Positions 1 to 14,100 of a DNA stretch of 64,000 nt are shown in pieces. The translations under genes and the position numbers were made by a program. The stretch's first letter is position 1, and every line of letters begins with the position of its first letter. The notes below the pieces were generated by a model, which worked only from the letters and a program-made list of their open reading frames with translations, did not search any database and was not told the origin of the DNA. Origin of the DNA: Chaetorhynchus papuensis (taxonomy: Eukaryota; Chordata; Aves; Passeriformes; Rhipiduridae); assembly GCA_013396525.1 (NCBI GenBank), contig VWYX01000407.1, forward strand, positions 176,158-240,157. The letters run 5' to 3'.

Positions 1-3000
1 CACCCTAGAAATATCTGGCTCTGTCTTCTCTACCCTGAATATGCATTAGAAAGCAATAAGATTCCCTTTTGGTCTTCTTTCCTCAAGACTCAAGAAACTC
101 AGTTCCCCCAGCCTCTCTTCTCATGTCCCAAGCTAAAATTCCTGATCTTATGGTGGCTTTCTGTCAGGCTTGCTCCAGGTTGTCAGCGTCTTCCTTGTAC
201 TGTTTTTCTTATTCATTACTCTCCTTAGAAATAAAAGAGCTTCTTGCGCCAAATGGTCTATTAAATTTATCACAGGAGTATTTCAACAATAAATTACAAA
301 GATCTCTAGCTTTGTTAATAAAAGATATCCTCACAAGATAAGTGATTCACTAAGAGAAGAAGAAGACAGTGAAAGAAAATCCTCAGTTAGTGGATTTCTA
401 ATTTTATTTTTAGTTCTAATATTATGTGAGGCTGTGGTAGAGATATGACATTTATATTGACTGATGACTTAACCCTGAGACAGGTCTAATGTGAATCAGA
501 AGACTGCTTTTCAAAGCCAGAAAAGAATCTGGTAGCCAAGCAACCTGTTCATTTTATACCACAGAAGAGATTTGTGGCCTTCTGCAGGTTGCTTCCTTCA
601 TAGCCCTGTTACACATGCTTTAGTTCCTACTTACTACAACACTTTTTTTTTTCCTGGAGACTGAACCAGCACAACAAATTGAAAAATACAGCATCTAGTT
701 ACAGAGATTCCAGTCTGAACTGAATCTCAAATACTGCTTAAATAGAAACTGTAAATTAACCTAACAAAAAAGACACAAGCAATGTTTGAAGTTGCTGCTC
801 AAATATTTTAGTGAAACAAAAATGATTTTATGATCATCTTATTGAAAAAATATGATTTGAAGATCTCATTTAAAAGTAGTCCATCAGTAACCAAAAAAAA
901 AAATTGACAAAGTAAAAAAGAAATTCTAGAGATCATTATATATTTCCTTTAGGAAAAAAAATACAGTCATTCATTGTCAGAGAACATGTTACTGTCACTG
1001 TTAGATGTACAAAATATTCTTAGTTTCTCCCTGTGAGGGAATTAAGGCAGGCGTGACAAATTCTAGATTTGGGGTACAGAATGAGAGCAGAGTAATGAAT
1101 ACAAACCAGCGGTAAAATCATCTGGGTCAAGACAAAATGAAGTCCAGTAAATTCAGTAATATTGGTCTCAAACTGATATCAGGGCACAGAAGAATTAGGC
1201 AGCCGTGGTTATAAGACAGGCAAGTGGGCAGCAGGACAGGGCTGCTTCTCGGGACCAGAGACTCAGGCAAGCCAGTGGGCTTGGGGAACCCAAGCTCCCC
1301 CAGGAGACTCTCCTCTCCTGGGAGCCCCAGATGCACAATCCAGGCTTAGATAGCATCCTTCTCAACACACCTCTGCCCCCACACTGTGTTGCTTCTCTCC
1401 TTGTGTGCAAGATGCTGGGACGGCACCTTCAGTGGTGAGCCATCACCATGTGGGTCTAAAGCCACACAAAGCATGAACGCCTGTGCTCACTGAATGGAGC
1501 TATGGAGGTACAAGGTGCTGGTCATAATGTGGAGAATTACTGTAGAAATCAGTACTTGTCCCATGATCTATAAAGAGAAAAAAACCTGTTTCTGAAGATG
1601 ACAAATGCACAACCACCAAAAAATTAGTTTTTATTTTCAACAAATTAAAATGAATTTAGTACCATTTTAACACTTATTATTTTGATATGTTTCAAAGTCT
1701 TTTCTACTGGGCATGATGGAAGACTTGTATAACACACCTTCTTACTTTCAGTAGCCAGCTTGAAGAAAGAACTAATCAGTTACTCTCTTCTTGAGAAAAT
1801 TAAAGGCGTGTCAGAGTCTGAAATTTCACAATTCCCTTTGAAATTTTACGAAAAGGAATAGCTTAAAGCCACTTTTTAAATGTGACTTCAAAAGACAGGC
1901 ACCTGAAAGTGGACATTTTTTCAAGATTGGCCAAAGACATTGTTACAAAGCACATGCAGAGAAGTCCATCTGTTCCCAGCACCTGCACTTACATCACGTG
2001 CTCTCCTTGCAGGCATTCACATACAGATTTGCCATTCAGACAGCCCCTCAAAGAGGGAAATAGTATTCTGTTACCTTTTAAAATTGTAACCATTACTACA
2101 AGATTATGGCATTCTCACAGCAATTGCAAGCAGGACATTGCTCTAGGCCAGAGAGGTAGATCTCCTGTTTGATCCTGGGTCTGGCCCTTTCTCTGTACTT
2201 AGCAGAAGATTACTTATTTTATCCCGTTTGGTCCTTTGGAGCCAGAGGACAGCATATAATGTGTCTCCAAATACCAGACTGAGCATTCCAACCAAAAGGA
2301 TATTGAAGAAGAGACAAATTTGCCTAATCCCCACATCACTCAGTGATCATTCAGTGTATGTGAAACCATCAAGCTCGTGTTTTCAGGTGCCTATTCCTAT
2401 TTCCACATGAAGTGCCTGAAGAATGCCTATGTCCTCCAGCTGGAAAAAGACCCTCATTCTTTCGGACTTTGAACTACCCTTGTGAGGATTATGAACTAGA
2501 ATGCTCCATTCTATTTTGACCAGTGTTTTTCTGAGAAAAAACAGAGGCACAGCCATGCCCATGTAGCACACATAAAAATTAATATATCTACCACTTGAGT
2601 GTCTGTAGCACTAACCATCATGTAAAGCTTCAATCCAACATAGAAGACAGATGTCTTGGTATGTGAATTTTTGAGTATTTAGAAAGTGTTCAGTTTATAG
2701 GACACATGCTCAGGCTGTTTAAAGAATCGTATTAAGAGTCAAAGTAATTTTGAATTCTGGATTTAAATGTATATAAATAAAAAAAAAAGAAAAGGAAACC
2801 ACCAACCAAAACCTAAGTTTTTATTTCATAGGGATATGGGTCAAAGAACTAGAAAATGTTCTAACGTCTAGTCCATATCTATTGCAGAAGTTGCGAGGGG
2901 TTGTGCAATAGTACAGAGAAGAGACACAAAGTGACAAGATTCACTTTTTTTCCTTGAATATCACCTTATATCAGAGACAAAATAGCAGGCACTGTGGGTC

Positions 3001-4691
3001 ACTTGCTGACAAAAATCTCAAAATGTGAAATGACATATTTTATTTTTTTGTTTTAATCTCTCCTCAAAAGCTGTCTAGAAAGTCCCATCATCATTTCTGG
3101 TATTTAAGTAGTTATTTTCCCTATGTACTATCCACTTTCCATTATTTGGAAATCACGTTTCAGTACCTACATTTCAGCAACATAAAGCCAAACTTTTCCT
3201 TTCCTAACAGAGGCTCACTATTCCTCAGATCATCCCCAAAGCCCTTTCTAGCTCTGATTAAGCAGTGTGTGACAGAAAGACACTCAATAAATCTTGATAA
3301 AGTCTCAGTAGCTTCTATGTTACTAGAAAATCCTCCTCTGTTACATACTAAAATTACACTTACCTTTTTCCTTAACTTATCATTTTGGTTTCTCATTCAT
3401 TCTGTCATTGCCTCATGCTTCTTAAGTCTTTCTTCTCCTGTAGTTATTTCTGTCCTCAAAGACTAATATCAGGAACAACACAACCTTGGGCCTTTGCCCT
3501 AGTGAATATAATTATATTTCTATTACTCTCTCCTCCAGGTGACCCTATTCTGCTATATGTTATTCTGATCCTCTTCTCTACTGAGGAACACTCAGAGCTT
3601 TGTGTTATAAATAATGCTCTCTTACTTTGTGCTCCAAGGTCCTTAATGAAATTAAATATTAAATTAAAACTCTCTTCAGATTCATCTCTTCCTTTTCAAA
3701 TAATTGCCAAGCTGCTTTTGAAGATTTCATCCAAGGATGTAAACAAGTATTTCTTTGGCACACATTAATTTCAAGAACTACAAAAGATTGCATCATTTTA
3801 GAGTAACATCATAAATGCTGCAGAAAAAAATTACAGTACTGGCAATACATTTTTAAGAGAGGTAATTAAACTCCTTATCAAGGAATTTAGCACTGTAAAA
3901 GTCACTTTTAGATACAGAAAGTAAGGGAATAGGTATAGGTGGGAGACAAAACACCTTGGAATTTCATGACCAGACCTCCACACACACAAAGGACAGAGCA
4001 ATGCTGAGGGGTCATCCCTACATTTCCATGAGAAAACAGCTGAAAGGAACCACTAGGCTTTTTTCTGGCAGAGCACTAGTATTAGAAGACACGGAAACTT
4101 ATCCAAGCCCCAAATATATCCCTTTGCATGAGCACTAAGTTGAAGGGACTTTGTCTATGACACCAAATTTGCCTCTAATGTCACTCCTAGAGGTACAAGA
4201 AATACAAGAGGAATCATTCCCTGGTTGCTTCACTCTACCACAAGGTACTGAACCCAGTAATAGAGCACAAGGGATTTCCAGCTTCCCTGATTAGTGCACA
4301 CAAGTTTTGTCAGCTGAAGTCAGAGGCAAGTAAAAAATTAGGAAAGAACCCTGAACCACTTTTCGAAACAGAGAATAATCTCTCTTCTATTGAAGCTAAC
4401 AAGAGAACCAGCAGCAGCTCCAAAGTCTTTGGGGTGGTCTGAACTCCCCCCAGCAGGGGATTCTCCACATCTCACCTTTGAGGTTGACACAGTTTAGACA
4501 TTTTCTTTAATGTAAAAAAGTCAGTTATTCATTTTCCATGAGTTAACCCCAGTTACCAATGAAAGAACAAAAAAACCCAACTCCCCCATTACCCCCCCGG
4601 GAAAAAAAAGGTGAGATGGGGCAGTTAGATAGTTTCTTGGGCACACCAATTAAAGGATGAAATATTCAAGACATTTAGGAATCATCTGAAC
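1..4691. other. Unique AT-rich DNA, no gene supported
   Basis: Non-coding by eye. The open frames here are short, have no homology I recognise and no convincing splice context. A slightly GC-richer patch at about 1190-1450 and a pyrimidine-rich patch at about 3160-3770 stand out in composition only. I do not recognise a repeat family in either. Confidence 0.6.
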
Positions 4692-4797
4692 ACAATCCTG
4701 TGCAATGTGCTTTAGGATGACTCTGCTTGAGCATAGAGGTTGGAGCAGATGACCCACTGTGGTCCCTTCCAACCTGACCCATTCTGTGATTCTGTGA
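4692..4797 (+). repeat. CR1 LINE 3' tail, about 0.1 kb
   Basis: The segment has the typical final stretch of a bird CR1: a ‘CTGCTTGAGCA’ block, then GGTCCCTTCCAACCTGACC, then the terminal octamer repeat ATTCTGTGATTCTGTGA. CR1 copies are usually cut at the 5' end by incomplete reverse transcription, and this one keeps only the 3' UTR end. It has no coding content. The 5' boundary is judged by eye and may be off by about 15 bases. Confidence 0.85.
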
Positions 4798-7700
4798 AAT
4801 CCTGATTTTTCTCTCAAGATGGCAGACACGGGTCTTTCTCCACAGAGAGATTGCAGTATTTCTGATCAACCTTAATCTTTAGTTATGATTTCTTTCCATG
4901 TGCTCTGCAGAGCAGCTTGTTAAAAGAAAAGTTAAAAATAACTGAACTCTGCGTTATGTCCTTATCATCTATTAATACCAACTCTCTCATGGAAACGTTT
5001 CTTCCCATTGCAATCAGACTAAAAGAGAGATTGACGTGTCTTGAATTCCATTTAGCGTGTATAATCAGTATAGTATTAAATTGATAAGTCATTCTATTAG
5101 GCACAGAAAAATTCTAGTGCAGATTTTTGAAATATAAATAACTAGCACAGGGAAGAACAATTTTCAAGGAGTTTCAAATGATACAAATAATGTTTATATG
5201 CCTGAAAAAAATTAATAAAAATAAGTTTGCAAGTGAAAACTGCTGGGTCATCCTATGTCTCCTGTATCACAACAGACAGAGGAATGGACATATGGTTCAG
5301 GAACAGTGTTTTTCCATTTCTCCCTCTTTTAATTCCTGGTCTTGAATAAACCATGTGAAGAGGCTATAATACTGATGACCACAGAAATACACAACCATAA
5401 CTATACAAGTACAACTGATCAAATAAATAATCAGTTGTTTAAACAGAAATAAAAGTGAGCATGAAACCCATAGCAAAATCAAAGTAAGGCTCAGGAGCTG
5501 GTAAGAGAATGGCAACAATGAAGGCAAATAAGCCTGAGACTCACTAGCAACCTACCACCACAAAAAAACCCAAAATGTAAAACGTGGATGAGGAAAGCAG
5601 GAGGTGGGGAAATTCATACCTAGCTACAAGAATTTAATCAGAGATGTAGACACTGAAAAAAAAATAGAACATGAATTAATCTAAAGAGTTAATTTGAAAT
5701 GCACAGTAACAGAAAAAAATACTTAGGAAAAGGAAGAATTTGGGCATAGATGTTGTTCAAAAGGTAACTATTTCAGTTCTGAAAACATTCTTGTTCCTAC
5801 TGTCATCTCAGAAGTGCCCATTAACTTTATATTTAGGCCACGAGATGAAACAGAAATTATGGAACAAAACAGGAGGTAGGAAGGAAAATGAAGAGTATTG
5901 CCCTGCCCTAAAAGATTAAAGTATTTCCAGGAGAAATCGTCATTTCAATATATTATCTCTCATAGTGCAAGGTTTAGAAAACTTCCAGGAAGACATTTTC
6001 CATCTGTCATCACTGAAAAACCAGAGAGAAATAAAACAGAAGAAAACACCACCCACTTTCACACAAACACATTTCAACTGGGTAAATTAAACTGCAATAC
6101 ACACGATAGGAGGGTGTCCCCCACCCTCCATTCTGCGTACGCATTTCAAGGTAAAAATAACAGGTATGCACTATCATTAATCTGAAAAGAAATTAGTCAT
6201 CACAAAAGATTAGACAGCTAAATGATATTGAAACACAGAACAGATGTAGTGGTGTAAGTCTGTAATACTAAAAGTGTGGATAAGATCTGTTTTTATCTAA
6301 AGAAAATAGAGGACAAAATTTTAAGAACTTTTTTTTTTTCTATGTTTGTCTCTTTTTTTTTTTAAGAAAAGATAAATTATAATTTTCTACTCCAAACTTC
6401 TGTATCCTAAGAGGACAAGAGAACATGATGGTACAGACTGAAGTGAGAGTGCACTCCATTTTCAGGGTGTCTGATCCATGAGTCATACAAGGGTCTGACT
6501 CTTGCCTGTACCTTTCTCTCACTCCTCATGCCCTGCTGTAAAGTGCTAATGTCAAATGAATCAGGAAAAGCTTTAGAATGCCTAAATAAAGATAGGGTGA
6601 ATAGAGACAGGTCAAAGAGCCATGTGTCAATCTGAAGCTAATTCTTTCCATATTCACCATTTATGTTTTGAGTGCAGACCTCCTTTAGCTCTACATAAAA
6701 TGCAACTCTTCAGATCCCCCACTGGCTTCTGGTTGCTAGAGGGCATCCTTGAAACCCTGGCAATGCAACTGGTGGTATTTCTTTTGCACAACAACTTTTG
6801 AGTGAAACAAAATAAAACTGCTGCACCAATTGCACTTTGTCAGTGAGTCAGTACAAATCCTCTTGTGATTCCAACTGGTCATTAAATAAAGGGTCAATCA
6901 ATGAAACATCTACAAAAATTACTGGTACCAACAGGAGTCCCAGATACTTCACTGCATGGGAACTGTCCCAGAGAAGATAACTTAGGGTCAGGTCGCTAGA
7001 TTATGAAACCAGGTATCTGGAGACATATAGCTTCTATTTCTGGGTCTTGCTCTGACTCATAGCCTGACAGCTGGTGGGTTACGATTGCCTCACTGTGCCC
7101 TGGAAACAGAGAAAACTTATTTCCCCAGCCTCAAACAATTCCCTGAATGGGCACCACAAATTAAATTTTTGAAGTACAGTGGTCCAAATATTTCTGACAG
7201 AGTCAATTAATCCAAAAGAACAATGTTAGATTTGGTGTTCCTCTTACAATAACACAATTAGAAACATCATTGGAAAGAGAGACTGGAGATAAAATTAAAT
7301 AACATTTCTTGATTAAAATAAATGCATAAACCTGCTTAAATTGAATTTACATATCAAGTATAGTAAGCATTCATTTTTTTCCCTAACAGTATTCTCTTTC
7401 CAAACTTCTCTCTCCCCTTTTTGCATTCCTACTGTTGCAAAACTTCAGATTTTAGGGGTTTCATTGCAGTTACTAAAAAAACCTCCTGACCAGACCAACC
7501 TGAGTGGCTTCTCTAAAAAATAAATGAACATATCTGCTACTGCCTGTTCCCCACAGGCTTTTGTTCATGTACTCAAACCTCAGTTCTTTTGGGGACAAAA
7601 TTTTCACTATGTGTAGTTCAAACGTGCAGATAGTTACAAACACAAAATATGACCCACCAGTTAAGTAGAGCAGACATTTTACCCTTATAAAACATTGTTA

Positions 7701-10700
7701 GGTCAAACAGATGTAAGGAATCACTGGATGACCTTAACCAATTTGTTTGGGTTTGAGTTTGATGGGTATTTCTTCAGGTTTTTTTGTTTCATTTTGTTGG
7801 GTTTTTTTAAGGAAGAAAACAAGACATAACTGATTTCTTACATTTCACATTAGATTAAAAATAAAATCATTAAGCAGAAAACATAATTCAGGGAACTTAA
7901 AAAAAAAGATTAAATTTCTGCCTTTAAACTCACTGCTTTTTTTCCAGACATTGATTTTATTCTGGTTTTGATTTTGTGTGCGTGTGTTTGTCTGATACCA
8001 TTTGTAATAGCATTCAAGTTATACAATTTGCAGAGAAAAGGCTTTCTGGCTGACATGTCTGGAAATGATGACTTATATTGATGCCAGTTAAATATATGAT
8101 TTCCAAACACAGATTTCAAAATTCTAAGTTCAGATTCAGCTTCTACAGGACTGAATTGATGGATGTCTTTGGCAGCACCTCCAATTCTGTTTCATGAGCC
8201 AATGTAAGAAATGAGATAATTTTGATTACATGCAAGAAGAAAGAAGTTTTACAAAGACACTTAATGGAACTAGCAAGATAGAAATGGTCTGGCATAACTT
8301 GCTAAAAATAAACCTAACATTAATAAAAGTAAAAATAATCAGAAGATTCACACATAATTTTAATATTTATTAAAATCCTCTGGCAACACATTAACTCTTT
8401 TTTTAATTTAGTAATAGCCTGTCTTGACTGAAAGATGTAGGCGCTTTTCTAATAGACTGAAAGGTTTAACAGTTCTGCTACAATTCAGAGAGCATCTATG
8501 TAACCCCTGCTGAACTCTCGTCTCTGCCTCACTGACTGGAGATCAAGAGTGAAGCCCTGGTGCTCTGTGCTAAACCTTGAAGTTCAAAGATATATGTGCT
8601 TTTCTGCTGTTTCCATAAAAAGAAGAGAGGCTGATATTTTCCCTCTTGACGTCTAGTCTGATGGGTGCGATATCACCACTCATTCAACAGGACCAGAAAT
8701 GATATTGGAACACAGAACTGCAGAAATGTAGTGAAGCAAAAAAAAAGCACTTCTGGAACTCAGATTGCATCTTTAATTTTTGCTCTCAAAGATCCGGATT
8801 TGTCTTTTTCCCTGAACTGACAGAGACTGAAATACTCTCTGTGGGCTGTGATACAAGGTTCTCCCCAAAAATGAACATTAGCCCAGTAAAAACACATTCA
8901 GTACTTTTGACAAGGTCTCCCATGAAGAACCTCTTCGCATGTTCCTTGGATCTAGAGGTACAGGGTCTTTTTCAACACTAAGGGAATAGCAATTAATTCT
9001 TTTCCAGGTAAATCTGAACTAGCTCACTTAAAAGATGGCAGATGGAGAGCAATATTTCATTTATAGAGATCAAAGGCCTATCCTGTTTGCCCTTCCAGTG
9101 AGTGAGTCTCCAAAATCTCTCCATTCCAGAGAAATGACCTGCACAGTAGCCAATTGCAAAAGACTTTTTTGAAGAGAAGGCACAGGGATGCATCACTGAG
9201 GATCACAGAACCAAGTCTTTGAGTCTTGTAGCTTTGTTATCATTTGCACACTGGAAAACATAGCTTTAAACCAATGATGCTTCAAAATCACCATCTACAT
9301 TTGCAGACAGCTACACTGCTTCTTTCCATAGCTTGTCTCTTACTGCTCCTCTGTTGGTTTTTTGTGTTTGTTTTGTTTTAAATATTCTTCTGTAAATGGG
9401 AACATCTTTGATGTCAGAATCTTCAACCTACGAAGTCTTTACATCTTAAAAATCAATAGCACTTTGTTAAGTGTTACTTAATGCCATCTTTGAGCAGAGG
9501 TTCCAACTCTCTACAACAAAGTTTCATTGCATATTGATGGGAACCTGGGAGCATTTCTACTCCACTGCAGGTAAGATGCCATCATGGTTAAACATGTTAG
9601 ACCAAGTTGTGTCAGCTATTTTAAATTTAATAAATTTAATAAATTTATTAAAAGGACACTCAGTGATTTCTGTTACAAAATGCTGCAACTGCTGAGTAAA
9701 ATGTCTGCTTACACTTATTATTTCTCCTCTTGCCTTTCATTTCTTCCCAACTTACACCCTCTACCATCATCTTACTGGAGTTCTGTTTTAAACTTGATTT
9801 TGAAAGGAACCTCAGGAAAGTTCTGCAAGAGTGATATTTCGCTAAAAGACTGGAGATATCTGCCATTAGCAGCAATCTGTTCAGAGAGGCCAATCAGTCT
9901 GGTTGGCTGCTCCAGATGAGCACAACTTCACTTCCATGTCAGTACCAACAGAAAAGTCCCATGGGAGCTGAGAGCTTCTGCCCTCCCGGAACTCCTGTTA
10001 TCTTCTACAGCACTGTGACCATCAGTCCCCTCCGTGGAACCTATAACAGCAAGCCAAAACTAAAGACAAAAGCCCATATAACAGCAATCCTTTGGACATG
10101 TGAAGTATTTCCCCATGGAAGTACTTCAATGGCAGGGCCCTGCTTTGTCAGGCTGTCAGACAGCCCAGGAATGTGAGAGCAACGTCTGCTCCAGGGCTAA
10201 AGAGTACTGAAAGGCAGTAGTCAGAGTGGGCACCGAGACTTCATGCTGATGTGGGATGAAGTAATATGCAGAGTCCAGGTTAGACTGATCCAGCATGTTA
10301 CTGAGCCCAAGGCCTTTCCTTGAAACAAGTCAGAGTTTCAAGGCATCCACTCTGTTACTGAGCTGCACAGACAGTCTTACACTGCTGATTAATGTTCCAC
10401 TTGAATACACTGGAAGGTTTCAACTTTGTACCATGCCTCACCAAGCACCTGAGAGGTGATTAAGCATCATTGGCACACAGTCTGTTATGTCTTATTGATT
10501 AATTACATTGACGCACCTAGAACTAGATTGTTGCCTTCAGTTGCTGTTTCTCTCAATACCTTGTTGCTCTGGGTGTGTGATATACAACAACACGACTGCA
10601 TAAAGGGGGTGCACTGTTTGTTATGTGAACATCATAAACTACATACATCAGCACTGCTCATAAGAAAAAACATAGAAGTGAAATGTTTCATTAACCTTCC

Positions 10701-11154
10701 TCATTTCTTGCAGCTTCCTTACCTGACAGCTACTATTATTTTATAAGGGAGTCAGATGGCAGATGGAAACTTACATTTATATTATTTGTGATGGCAGCAG
10801 GCTTCAGTCCTTTTCACATTACTTTGTCATTCTCAACTCACATTGCCATTTCTCAAACAGTAGATTTTTCATCACACGACAAATCCATCCAGTGACACAT
10901 AACTACAGCACCCAGACAAGTCAGTGCTCTGCCCACTCAATTTCTCCAAGAAAAATTGTGGGTGAGATCTTGAAAAGCATGTCATAATAACAGCACTCCA
11001 ACTGGTCCCTTAAAAGAAAGACACCACAAAGAATTCACCCCTTGAAAACCTTATGATGTTCAGGAGTCTACAATGCTAGACTCCTTCAGCACAAGTACTC
11101 TTAGCATAATTTTGTGACCTCAACAGACTTTTTTTGCCTTCATGTTGACAGGAC
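4798..11154. other. Unique AT-rich DNA, no gene supported
   Basis: No repeat family or coding region is recognised. T/G-rich low-complexity runs occur at about 7741-7811 and 9354-9382. A short A/T iteration of a TAAATTTAA-like unit lies at about 9619-9654. A phrase resembling a CR1 reverse transcriptase fragment near 8897-8930 is too short to call. Confidence 0.55.
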
Positions 11155-11177
11155 AAAAAAAAAAAAAAAAAAAAAAA
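11155..11177 (+). repeat. Poly-A tract, 23 A
   Basis: An uninterrupted run of 23 adenines, the longest homopolymer in the window. It is not preceded by a recognisable retroposed gene or SINE, so it could be simple slippage or the tail of a very old retroposition. It is likely to vary in length between individuals and assemblies. Confidence 0.9.
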
Positions 11178-14100
11178 GATCCAGGCCACTTGTACATTAA
11201 AAGGCAACTTTGGTCTGCTTTGTGAAACTTCTGACCTACTGGCTTTATGAACAGGAATCTCTTTCTGTAAGTTTAAAGTAGATGCCATGTATATGTACCA
11301 TTAGTCGTGGACTTTACCGGGCATTTTGTAAATGTAATTTAAAAATCAATATGACCTTTGGAATGATAACCCAATTAACATTAAATTGCTGAATTTTCCT
11401 TGTCTATTTTATACAAGATTGATCATTATAATTTTTATGCTTAAATTAGTGAGATCGATCAAATTACTTTTTATTTTAATGGGCAGCCCATATGGTTCAT
11501 TCAACTTGCATGTCCAATAGCTGAATTACTCACCTGCTTTTCAGCTAAACCTAAAAACTTCACAGTCCTTTCAAGCAGTGTTGCTCAAGGAAAAAAGTAT
11601 TGTTTCTCAAATGCTTCAAGGTGCGGATGGAATCCATTCAGCCTTTCTGCTCTTTTCAGCAATCAGCACTGACTGCAGATTGAGAGCTCCAGCACACAAA
11701 TTCCTTGTCACCAAGATGGGAGGCTAGCTGGATGGGGAAGGACAAGCAGGCAGAGTGAGGAATCACCCTAGCTGCTGCTCAGAACACCTTGTTCTGGAAC
11801 AGTCCTCAAAGCTCCTTGGAGGGTCCAGGGATCCCCACAGCAAGTGACCACTGCAACTTTGCTATGGAGGTTGTACTTTCTCAGGACTAGGCCCCAGGGT
11901 AATTCTAAGGATCAGGAAGCAAGCAAGAGACTTCCAGCTAGGAAAGATGGGGCACATATTCTACCATTTATGAATTATTAGCTGAGTAATGGAACACCAT
12001 AACAAACATAATACTGTGTTGTTCTGAAATTGTCTTTACCGTAGTGCTGTTGATAAACACAGTCTAAGAACCCTTGTGATTTCCTTCAGTAAAAGAGATC
12101 CAGGACAATCCAAAGAACTGCTTATTTTGAATGGCAAACCCAAGTTTTAGTGAGATTAAAATGCAAACCCAAAAATGCTGCATCCCTGGTTTTGAGTCCC
12201 ATGGAGAGCTGAAATATCTTCCAATTGAATCTGTTACCAGTGAGACATGAAACAGTTTTTGGCTTTAATTCATTCAATTTTCTTTCAATACATTAAATTC
12301 TCTAAGGTCTCCAAACATCAGTTTCCACAACTACACTTTCCACTTAGAAATCTTGCTTTTGGTGAATTTAAGAGTTATGATGGGGACATCAGATGTTGCT
12401 GTGCTCTTGCTGCCAAACAATAGTCTTTGTCCAAACAGACTGCCAAATACCCAGAAATCCCAGGAAAATGGGTACTATAAATGTTTAAAAAAATTGCACA
12501 TCGTACCCAAAAGTATCCATCCTTTCTAGTCTAATCTGGTCCATGTACAGCTGGTCCATGGATATTCTAGATGAATCAGTAATTTTTAATGCACCTGCAC
12601 TGCAGGTAATCTCAGTATATTCACATAGCACAGATACATAGGTTTGTATCTGAGAAACCTTTCCCACCACTCCATTTCACAGCCTACAACTCTGTTTTTG
12701 CCCTGACTGGAAAAAAAATCTATAAGAGAAATCAAGACAAAACCAAGTAAAAGAAAAATTAAAACTCCAAACATGAAAATACTCACTTCTTAATGTGCAT
12801 CTCTATTGCCTGACATTTTAGTGTTTTAATGTTTTAAATACATACATATTCTGTGTTGCTGCTGAGTTCAGTATGATCCCAATTTATATCAAGTATCTAT
12901 TGATATTCTCAAACATATTCTTTTTCCTTCCATCTCACTTCATGCTCCTTCAAAGACTGAAGGTAAATAAAACTGATTACACGGGTGCTGAACTTTTATT
13001 TCATATTTCAGGTAGATTTTCTTTCCCAAGGGTAGGAGGTGCAGACTTTGAAAGCACCAAAGTTTTCATCTCTCAGACGCAGCCATTTCCAATAATAGCA
13101 CTTTTGAAGAAGGTCAGCAATGGAGCAATGTTTTTGCCTCATGAAGCATGTGTTTGCAGTCTCATAACAGGTTCAGGAAAAAAACAGCTGCATGATATTT
13201 ACTAAGAAGGAAATAGTAGGGAGTATTCTCTCAGGACTGAGGAGAGTTGCCCAATATTTCTACAAGACAACCCTTTGTCAAGCAAATACAGTATGACCAC
13301 TCTTACAGTAAGTTTTCTGACGGTTTTTAAAGTGTTCCATTACAGTAAGGAAAGAGAAGCAATTTAGATAACTCAACCCCGCTTTATTTTTATTAATAAA
13401 ACTGGATATCTGCCATCATAACAACCATCCAAACTACATTAAAAAATTTCACGTGCAATCAGGTTTTGAATGTTAAACATCGCCAAAAATTCCAGCAGTG
13501 GCAGTACTGTAGCTATGTAGAAAGAACAGAAAACATTAACAGCTGCTACAAGGGTAAGTAAGATTTTAGGAATAAACTATCACAGTTGACCAAGGACCTT
13601 TAATTTAGTGATAAGATAGCATCTTAAATTAGTATTAAATTCAAAGCACAGATTATTTGACAATTTCCTTTTTGTATTTACCCAGTTTTTAGAAGTGTGG
13701 AAGAGTTTGCAGGCATGCAAAAAGTTTTAAAACATTATATTATTGATGAATTATTACCTTTATTTGACATTTCAATTTTTTTTTCCCTTCAAATTTCAAG
13801 AGACAATGAGATTTAGTTCTAATTTCTATACCAAATAATCCATTATTGTTTTTAGCACAGGTGCCTATTAGAGGTCAGAGTGAACGATTTCATTTGAACT
13901 AACATAATTACATTGGGCTGCTCACTTATCACAGTGTTTATGGGAGTCCAAGTTTACCCTCAGATCCAAGTTAGAAGAAAATAGATCTTAATTTACAAGA
14001 CATCCAACAGCAACCAATAAGCAACCAATCCTATTAATGTCTCTCAATAATCAATTTCCATTTTAATCAGATTTACTGCCCTGGAAGATTGACACATTAA

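Noticed and set aside
1190..1450. GC-richer patch as a possible CpG island or promoter
   Set aside because: CpG dinucleotides are few, and there is no TATA, initiator or exon pattern I can defend.
3160..3768. Overlapping 78-, 106- and 127-residue frames on both strands
   Set aside because: Pyrimidine-rich composition keeps several frames open at once; no domain, splice context or homology.
8890..8935. Phrase resembling the CR1 reverse transcriptase ‘FD-VSH’ region (GACAAGGTCTCCCATGAAG)
   Set aside because: Only about 20 bases look right, with no CR1 sequence on either side. This could be chance.
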